The notes below the pieces were generated by a model that had not been told where the DNA came from, did not search any database, and saw nothing but the letters and a program-made list of their open reading frames with translations. Positions 1-3,787 of a stretch of 6,038 nucleotides of DNA are shown in pieces (position 1 is the first letter of the stretch; each line of letters begins with the position of its first letter). Made by a program: the position numbers and the translations under genes. This stretch comes from Lysobacterales bacterium (GTDB lineage Bacteria > Pseudomonadota > Gammaproteobacteria > Xanthomonadales > Marinicellaceae), in the NCBI GenBank assembly GCA_027083915.1, contig JALWML010000176.1, positions 1 through 6,038 of the forward strand, in the 5' to 3' direction.

Positions 1-29
1 TCATGATTGTTCTCATATTGCAATCATGA
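1..29. repeat. Perfect 9-bp inverted repeat at window start
   Basis: TCATGATTG (1-9) is the exact reverse complement of CAATCATGA (21-29), with an 11-nt spacer. No T-run follows on the + strand (ACTAAATTTAAAT), so it is a poor intrinsic terminator for + transcription. It could be an operator-like dyad or the 3' end of an element or gene lying outside the window. Confidence 0.5.
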
Positions 30-55
30 ACTAAATTTAAATATTTTGCCAATTA

Positions 56-109
56 CAGGCTCATTTCATATTAGAATAGCTTTTTGCTTCAGGCTCATTC
101 CATATTGGA
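56..109 (+). repeat. 20-bp imperfect direct repeat, 34-bp period
   Basis: CAGGCTCATTTCATATTAGA (56-75) recurs as CAGGCTCATTCCATATTGGA (90-109), 18 of 20 bases identical, start-to-start distance 34 bp. The second copy ends 10 bp before the proposed -35 box of the binding-protein gene. This could be a pair of regulator sites (34 bp is a little over three helical turns) or a decayed tandem duplication. The sequence alone does not decide. Confidence 0.5.
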
Positions 110-118
110 CAAGGCTTA

Positions 119-147
119 TTGAATACTCTGGTAAAAAATGATATAAA
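119..147 (+). promoter_or_regulatory. Candidate sigma70 promoter for the PhnD-like gene
   Basis: TTGAAT (119-124; 4 of 6 to TTGACA), a 17-bp spacer, then TATAAA (142-147; 5 of 6 to TATAAT). Transcription would start near 154, giving a leader of about 50 nt before the ATG at 203. Spacing and boxes are good, but the region is AT-rich and chance matches are common. Confidence 0.5.
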
Positions 148-167
148 ATAATGAGGCAAAGAGAGGA

Positions 168-206
168 ATGAACATAAAACTTGATTAAATGACAAACTTC
201 ATATGA
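168..206 (+). other. Two tiny leader ORFs ahead of the PhnD-like gene
   Basis: ATG at 168 opens MNIKLD and stops with TAA at 186-188. The next base starts ATG at 189, encoding MTNFI and stopping with TGA at 204-206, which overlaps the main ATG (203-205) in an ATGA arrangement. A purine-rich GAGAGGA (161-167) sits in front of the first ATG, but closer than a normal Shine-Dalgarno. The main ATG has no Shine-Dalgarno of its own, so translational coupling is conceivable. The arrangement may be chance. Confidence 0.2.
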
Positions 207-1003
207 CACAAAGAAAACACACAAATATAACAATAATATTAACTGCGCTATTTTTTACAACTCAAATTGCTGCAAAAAAATACAACTTAGTTATTGAACC
301 TACTTACCCAATTAATCAAGCCAAAGAAATTTATGAACCCTTTAGAAAGTGGTTAAGTAAAGAAACAGGCTATGATTTAGAGCTTGTTATTGATAAAAAC
401 TATTACACCTACTGGTACAATGCACAAAAAGATGAACTCCCTGACTTTACGCTTGATGCTCCACATATTGCCGCCTATCGGGTCAACTATAAAGGTTACG
501 ATGCTCTAGCAACAACTATCGAACCTCTTTCCTTTCACTTGATTTCACTTGATGAACCGGCGAAAGACGAAAGCGTACAAGACTTTATGGTGGGTAAGAA
601 GATAGTGATGCTTCCCAGCCCAAGCTTAGCAACTACTTACTTCAAACAATGGTTTACCGATCTTTTTGAAGCTCCGAAGAAAGACATTTCTGCACTTTCA
701 TGGCAGGAAACTGTTGAAATTGTATTTGATGGCGGTGCACAAGCTGCCATTGTTCCAAATTGGATGTTCAACCTTTACCCAAACTTTAGCTCGCTGATTG
801 AAAGCAAAAAGACACCAGGTGCTACTTTTACCGCCTCACCAAAGGTCGAAAAAGAAGTTGTAGATAAATTTCGATCAGTGTTATTATCAATGGGTGAAAA
901 TGATTCAGCCTATGACGTTTTAGTTGAACTCAATACAGAAGGGTTTAAACAGCCGAATCCTGCTGATTATGAAGGACTCACTGATTTATTGTCAATCAGA
1001 TAA
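203..1003 (+). CDS. PhnD-like periplasmic substrate-binding protein
   Basis: A 266-residue secreted protein resembling the PhnD-like (phosphate/phosphonate-type) ABC substrate-binding family. Residues 1-24 form a signal peptide: Arg4/Lys5, hydrophobic core about 9-18, likely cleavage after Ile-Ala-Ala (22-24). The mature protein opens with a beta strand and the family pattern of a Pro-rich turn, then YEPFRKWLSKETGYDLELV (about 44-62). An aspartate-rich segment, PDFTLDAPHIAAYRV (about 80-94), matches the part of these proteins that lines the ligand cleft. Length is somewhat short for the family (usually about 280-320). The ATG at 203 is the first start after an in-frame TGA at 182-184, and it exposes a sound signal peptide. 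No ABC ATPase or permease is nearby, so it may be an orphan binding protein used for sensing or served by a distant transporter. The ligand cannot be read from the sequence. Family call is confident, function is not. Confidence 0.82.
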   Translation: MTQRKHTNITIILTALFFTTQIAAKKYNLVIEPTYPINQAKEIYEPFRKWLSKETGYDLELVIDKNYYTYWYNAQKDELPDFTLDAPHIAAYRVNYKGYDALATTIEPLSFHLISLDEPAKDESVQDFMVGKKIVMLPSPSLATTYFKQWFTDLFEAPKKDISALSWQETVEIVFDGGAQAAIVPNWMFNLYPNFSSLIESKKTPGATFTASPKVEKEVVDKFRSVLLSMGENDSAYDVLVELNTEGFKQPNPADYEGLTDLLSIR

Positions 1004-1033
1004 TTTCTATTACCCAAACCTCTTAATAGAAAT
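1003..1033. repeat. AT-rich inverted repeat just after the PhnD-like gene
   Basis: ATTTCTATTA (1003-1012) is the exact reverse complement of TAATAGAAAT (1024-1033), with an 11-nt loop; the left arm begins on the last base of the stop codon. The stem has only one G:C pair and is followed by CCTTTG rather than a T-run, so terminator function is doubtful. The same stretch also resembles the end of the MITE-like element at 2368-2544: the 13 bases at 1008-1020 are identical to 2370-2382. Confidence 0.4.
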
Positions 1034-1081
1034 CCTTTGAATTTATTTCACAATTTATCATGTATTTCTTTCTGCTTTGGT

Positions 1082-1101
1082 TATAATATCCAGTTTATAA
1101 T
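1082..1101 (+). promoter_or_regulatory. Candidate -10 boxes for the PilZ gene
   Basis: Two perfect TATAAT hexamers lie at 1082-1087 and 1096-1101, 28 and 14 bp before the PilZ ATG. Neither has a convincing -35 box 16-18 bp upstream, so the assignment rests on the -10 only. The second would leave a very short 5' leader, consistent with the lack of a Shine-Dalgarno (CACAAAATTTC precedes the ATG). Confidence 0.3.
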
Positions 1102-1115
1102 AATCACAAAATTTC

Positions 1116-1493
1116 ATGACAAAAAAACAACAATCCAATCACGAACGAAGACGGTTTGAACGATTGGCTTTTGTACGAAAGACGATGTTGTTTTCAGGAT
1201 CTAATGCGTGGAATTGCGAGATGATTGATATATCTTTAAAAGGTGTTTTATTTTCTAAACCAAAAGATTGGTCTGGAAAAATAAATGATATTTTTCGTCT
1301 CTCAATTGCTCTTACCAATTCACCAAGTATTAGCATGAGCATCGAAGTTGCCCATATCGACAATAACAACATTGGTGCTAAATGGACAAAGATTGATGTT
1401 GATAGCTTTATTAGCCTAAAGCGAATCTTAGAACTAAACACAACTGATAGACACAGACTAACAAAAGAAATGTCTTTTCTTGAATCGGACTGA
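1116..1493 (+). CDS. PilZ domain protein (c-di-GMP receptor)
   Basis: A 125-residue single PilZ domain. Both c-di-GMP-binding motifs are intact: RxxxR at Arg12-Arg16 (in ERRRFER) near the N terminus and [D/N]xSxxG at Asp38-Ile-Ser40-Leu-Lys-Gly43 at the start of the beta barrel. The size, the N-terminal placement of RxxxR and the lack of other domains match the stand-alone PA4608 type of gammaproteobacteria, which changes conformation on binding c-di-GMP and acts on a partner protein in the cytoplasm. No partner (diguanylate cyclase, pilus or flagellar gene) is in the window. It lies 112 bp after the binding-protein gene with candidate -10 boxes of its own, so an operon is possible but not shown. 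Its stop lies 14 bp from the stop of the convergent methyltransferase. The ATG at 1116 leaves a natural nine-residue polar lead to the first motif. Confidence 0.88.
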   Translation: MTKKQQSNHERRRFERLAFVRKTMLFSGSNAWNCEMIDISLKGVLFSKPKDWSGKINDIFRLSIALTNSPSISMSIEVAHIDNNNIGAKWTKIDVDSFISLKRILELNTTDRHRLTKEMSFLESD

Positions 1494-1507
1494 ACTCAAT
1501 CTAAATT

Positions 1508-2287
1508 TTATGGCATCGCCACAATATAACAAACCCATCCAGCATCAGCAGTACCAACTTTAGTCACTTCAAAAACCCCATCACCTTCACCATTTTTTTC
1601 ATCAGTTCCTTCCCAATACACATCTACTTGAGAAAACCCCGCCTCTAACAACATTTCTTGTAACTCAGGTAAAGTCCACAAACGCCAGTAATAATCAAAA
1701 GCTTTATTGTATTCAACCCCGTCATCTGTTTTGAAGTGAATATAACACTGCATCTGCGAGTTAATCGGATTAAAACTGGCTTGATCCCAAATATAGGTAA
1801 ATCCTTCGCATTGTCGTTCTTCAGTTAATACTTTTGCTGCTTCATAACCACCAAATGCATCCAAAAAGAAAATCCCTGTTTCTTCCAAAGAGTCTTTCAC
1901 CGATTTAAAATAATCAATCATAATCGGGCGTTCCATAAATAAAAAATAACTAAAGTTCATTGCCAAAACAATGTCCATCTCTTGCAAACCAGAGTTTCTT
2001 ACATCGGCTTCAACATAAGTAAGGTTATCTTTGTTTTTCAACTTGGGTAAAACATTTTCTCTACCCCAATCCAAAACACTTTTCTCTAAATCCACTGCCC
2101 ACGCCATATTTGCTGGATTTCTATCCACCCACTCACCTGCCGTTTGTCCAGTGCCTGAAAAATCCTCGCGTAAATAGCGTGCTTCATTGCCACGTATAGC
2201 TTTGTAAGTGGCTTCCACAAAATCAATTTCAGCCTCAACGCATTGAACGGACTCTTGATACATTTTATGGATGTCGTGTTTTTTCAT
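1508..2287 (-). CDS. Class I SAM-dependent methyltransferase
   Basis: A 259-residue Rossmann-fold methyltransferase of unknown substrate. Motif I is LREDFSGTG at residues 39-47 (family form LREDFCGTG), where Gly45 and Gly47 would bind SAM. The acidic residue ending strand beta2 is Asp66 in WAVDLEKSVLDWGRE, Asp95 in YVEADVRN fits the adenine-contacting position, and DIVLAMNFSYFLF (about 105-117) is motif IV. The C-terminal part is rich in Trp, Tyr and Glu (YYWRLWTLPELQEMLLEAGF), typical of the later strands of these enzymes. I chose ATG at 2287. An in-frame TTG at 2311 would add eight residues (LLNYNYNP) but lies upstream of the likely transcription start. There is no Shine-Dalgarno before the ATG, which sits 10 bp after a perfect TATAAT. 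It converges with the PilZ gene and is separated from trxB by a terminator, so it is probably transcribed alone. Confidence 0.85.
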   Translation of the reverse strand: MKKHDIHKMYQESVQCVEAEIDFVEATYKAIRGNEARYLREDFSGTGQTAGEWVDRNPANMAWAVDLEKSVLDWGRENVLPKLKNKDNLTYVEADVRNSGLQEMDIVLAMNFSYFLFMERPIMIDYFKSVKDSLEETGIFFLDAFGGYEAAKVLTEERQCEGFTYIWDQASFNPINSQMQCYIHFKTDDGVEYNKAFDYYWRLWTLPELQEMLLEAGFSQVDVYWEGTDEKNGEGDGVFEVTKVGTADAGWVCYIVAMP

Positions 2288-2296
2288 AGGATTATA

Positions 2297-2325
2297 ATTA
2301 TAGTTGAGCAAATCTATTTAGTTAA
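2297..2325 (-). promoter_or_regulatory. Sigma70-like promoter of the methyltransferase gene
   Basis: Read on the - strand: TTAACT (2325-2320; 4 of 6 to consensus), a 17-bp spacer, then TATAAT (2302-2297), directly followed by a second TATAAT (2296-2291). The expected start point is near 2290, only about 3 nt before the ATG at 2287, implying a leaderless or almost leaderless mRNA. The position just downstream of the trxB terminator supports an independent promoter. Confidence 0.55.
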
Positions 2326-2330
2326 GAAAG

Positions 2331-2363
2331 AAAAAACTTCGCCATTATCTTATGGCGAAGTTT
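2331..2363 (-). terminator. Intrinsic terminator of trxB
   Basis: Read on the - strand: a perfect 12-bp stem, AAACTTCGCCAT (2363-2334 outer limits) pairing with ATGGCGAAGTTT, a 6-nt loop AAGATA, and a run of six T (2336-2331) of which three lie in the stem base. It is a textbook rho-independent terminator for leftward transcription. It now lies about 180 bp beyond the trxB stop because a palindromic element sits between them. Without the insert, the stem would begin inside the trxB stop codon. Confidence 0.85.
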
Positions 2364-2550
2364 ATTGAGTATTACCCAAACCCCGATATAGAATCGCGAA
2401 TGATAGTGCAAGTAGTTGATGTGCATAAGGAATCAACAAAAACTAAATACACCTCATTGGTGATGAAGCTTTTTGGTGATTTCTTAGGTGCATTAAGGAC
2501 TTGTGCTAGCATCGTGATTTCTATATCGGGATTTGGGTATTACTTTATTG
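2362..2550. mobile_element. MITE-like palindromic element with 6-bp target duplication
   Basis: The 177-bp element (2368-2544) is one long imperfect palindrome. The 75-bp left arm (2368-2442) and right arm (2470-2544) are roughly 80% complementary by eye, with almost perfect ends: AGTATTACCCAAACCCCGAT on the left against AGTAATACCCAAATCCCGAT read inward from the right. The 27-nt centre holds a small CACC/GGTG hairpin (2450-2462). TTATTG occurs immediately outside both ends (2362-2367 and 2545-2550), as expected for a target-site duplication; a preceding T makes a 7-bp version possible. No transposase fits inside, so mobilisation would need an element elsewhere. An open frame read across it on the + strand (from 2352) is a by-product of the palindrome. 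The transposase family cannot be assigned. Confidence 0.78.
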
Positions 2551-3495
2551 TGCGTCTAAAAATCGTTCAGCATCAAGTGCTGCCATACAACCCGTGCCAG
2601 CAGAAGTAATCGCTTGACGGTAAATGTGATCACTGACATCACCAGCGGCATAAACTCCTTCAACAGAAGTTTGTGTTGCATTACCACTTTGACCAGTTTG
2701 GACTTTGAGGTAGCCGTGGTTCATTTCTAATTGTCCTTCAAATATCTTGGTATTTGGCGAATGACCGATAGCAATAAAGACACCATGCACATCAATCTTG
2801 CGAAGCTCTCCAGTATTTTTGTCCTTAACATTAATACCTGTCACGCCCATATTGTCACCAAGCACTTCATCTAAGTTGTTATTCCAAACAAATTCGATGT
2901 TGCCATTTTTGGCTTTTTCTTTAATACGGTCGATTAAGATTTTTTCAGAACGTAGTTCATCACGCCTGTGCACAAGATAAACTTTTGATGCAATATTGGA
3001 AAGATACAACGCTTCCTCAACAGCAGTATTACCACCGCCAATGACAGCCACTTCTTTATCGCGATAGAAAAAACCATCGCAAGTCGCACAGGCTGAAACC
3101 CCTTTACCTTTGAAAGCTTCTTCAGACTCAAGACCTAAATATTTGGCGCTGGCACCTGTAGCAATAATTAACGCATCACAGGAGTAAGTCGCCGAATCCC
3201 CTTTCAAAATAAAAGGTTTTTGCTTCAAATCCACTTCATTTATATAGTCATACACCATTTGTGTATCAAACTTTTCTGCATGCTTCAACATACGTGCCAT
3301 TAAATCAGGACCTTGCATATCATCAGGATCTCCCGGCCAATTTTCAACCTCGGTGGTTGTCATTAACTGACCACCCTGCTCGATTCCTGTGATAACAACA
3401 GGGTTAAGATTAGCACGTGCCGCATAAATCGCCGCTGTATAACCAGCAGGACCCGAACCGATAATAATTAGTTTATGATGAATTGTTTCGCTCAT
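2545..3495 (-). CDS. trxB: Thioredoxin reductase (NADPH)
   Basis: A 316-residue flavoenzyme that passes electrons from NADPH through FAD to thioredoxin in the cytoplasm. The FAD Rossmann motif is GSGPAG at residues 13-18, the redox-active pair is CATC (Cys136, Cys139) followed by Asp140, and the NADPH motif is GGGNTA at 153-158, followed by HRRDELRSE, whose arginines recognise the NADPH phosphate. The C-terminal FAD motif is AAGDVSDHIYRQAITSAGTG. Length matches E. coli TrxB (about 320) and nothing is missing. The ATG at 3495 starts right before the first beta strand, with a weak purine-rich AAGAGA upstream. The gene ends Asp-Ala-Gln-stop, and the last Gln codon plus TAA form the 6-bp sequence duplicated by the adjoining MITE-like element, so the protein is unaffected while the terminator is displaced. 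Probably monocistronic. Confidence 0.97.
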   Translation of the reverse strand: MSETIHHKLIIIGSGPAGYTAAIYAARANLNPVVITGIEQGGQLMTTTEVENWPGDPDDMQGPDLMARMLKHAEKFDTQMVYDYINEVDLKQKPFILKGDSATYSCDALIIATGASAKYLGLESEEAFKGKGVSACATCDGFFYRDKEVAVIGGGNTAVEEALYLSNIASKVYLVHRRDELRSEKILIDRIKEKAKNGNIEFVWNNNLDEVLGDNMGVTGINVKDKNTGELRKIDVHGVFIAIGHSPNTKIFEGQLEMNHGYLKVQTGQSGNATQTSVEGVYAAGDVSDHIYRQAITSAGTGCMAALDAERFLDAQ

Positions 3496-3506
3496 GAATG
3501 TTCTCT

Positions 3507-3534
3507 TTTATATTTAATGCGTGTATTTTAGCAA
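3507..3534 (-). promoter_or_regulatory. trxB: Possible trxB promoter
   Basis: On the - strand: TTGCTA (3534-3529; 4 of 6), a 16-bp spacer, TATAAA (3512-3507; 5 of 6). The start point would fall only a few bases before the trxB ATG, which would cut into the weak AAGAGA ribosome site. A TAAAAT just upstream is an alternative -10 with no good -35. Low confidence. Confidence 0.3.
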
Positions 3535-3631
3535 AGTTTTGAATTAATACCATTAGCCTTTTTTGATTGTTGTGATAGATTTAGTGAATAAGCAACATAT
3601 CTGATGGTTGTTGTGGGTTATTCTTTGTTTT

Positions 3632-3743
3632 TGATGGGCGGGGTCCATCTTACGTTTAGCTTTGGAGCTTTACTTTTACTTGATGGGCGGGGCCCATCTT
3701 ACCTAGTATTTTTGTGCGTTTGTAAGATGGGCCCCGCCCATCA
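3632..3743. repeat. REP-like palindromic units, two direct and one inverted
   Basis: A 22-bp unit occurs three times in the 292-bp gap between trxB and the Roco gene: 3632-3653 and 3681-3702 in one orientation, 3722-3743 in the other. Copies 2 and 3 are perfect reverse complements; copy 1 differs by one base. Each unit is itself a hairpin (GATGGGC, GGG loop, GCCCATC) preceded, on the strand that reads so, by GTAA, close to the GTAG-plus-palindrome design of REP elements. Units 2 and 3 together can form one long 22-bp stem with a 19-nt loop. They are markedly GC-rich against the AT-rich flanks. They lie in the 3' region of the Roco gene and could end or stabilise its transcript. Spacing (27 and 19 bp) is irregular. 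The rest of 3496-3787 shows nothing beyond the trxB promoter region. Confidence 0.8.
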
Positions 3744-3787
3744 TGATTTACCTTTGGCTTACAATAGTTGGTGATTTTCAATAATCA

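Noticed and set aside
1003..1033. Intrinsic terminator of the PhnD-like gene
   Set aside because: The stem is almost purely A:T with an 11-nt loop, and no T-run follows.
1139..1441. A 100-codon - strand frame opposite the PilZ gene
   Set aside because: It is antisense to a gene with both PilZ motifs intact and has no recognisable domain.
2288..2311. TTG start giving a 267-residue methyltransferase
   Set aside because: It lies between the proposed -35 and -10 boxes, adds a non-conserved-looking LLNYNYNP, and an ATG precedes the natural start of the domain.
2352..2609. An 85-codon + strand open frame beginning at the terminator
   Set aside because: It runs through the terminator stem, the whole palindromic element and the 3' end of trxB. 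It has no ribosome site or recognisable domain, and is explained by those features.
3632..3743. CRISPR array
   Set aside because: Only three units, one of them inverted, strongly self-palindromic, with unequal spacers of 27 and 19 bp and no cas gene.
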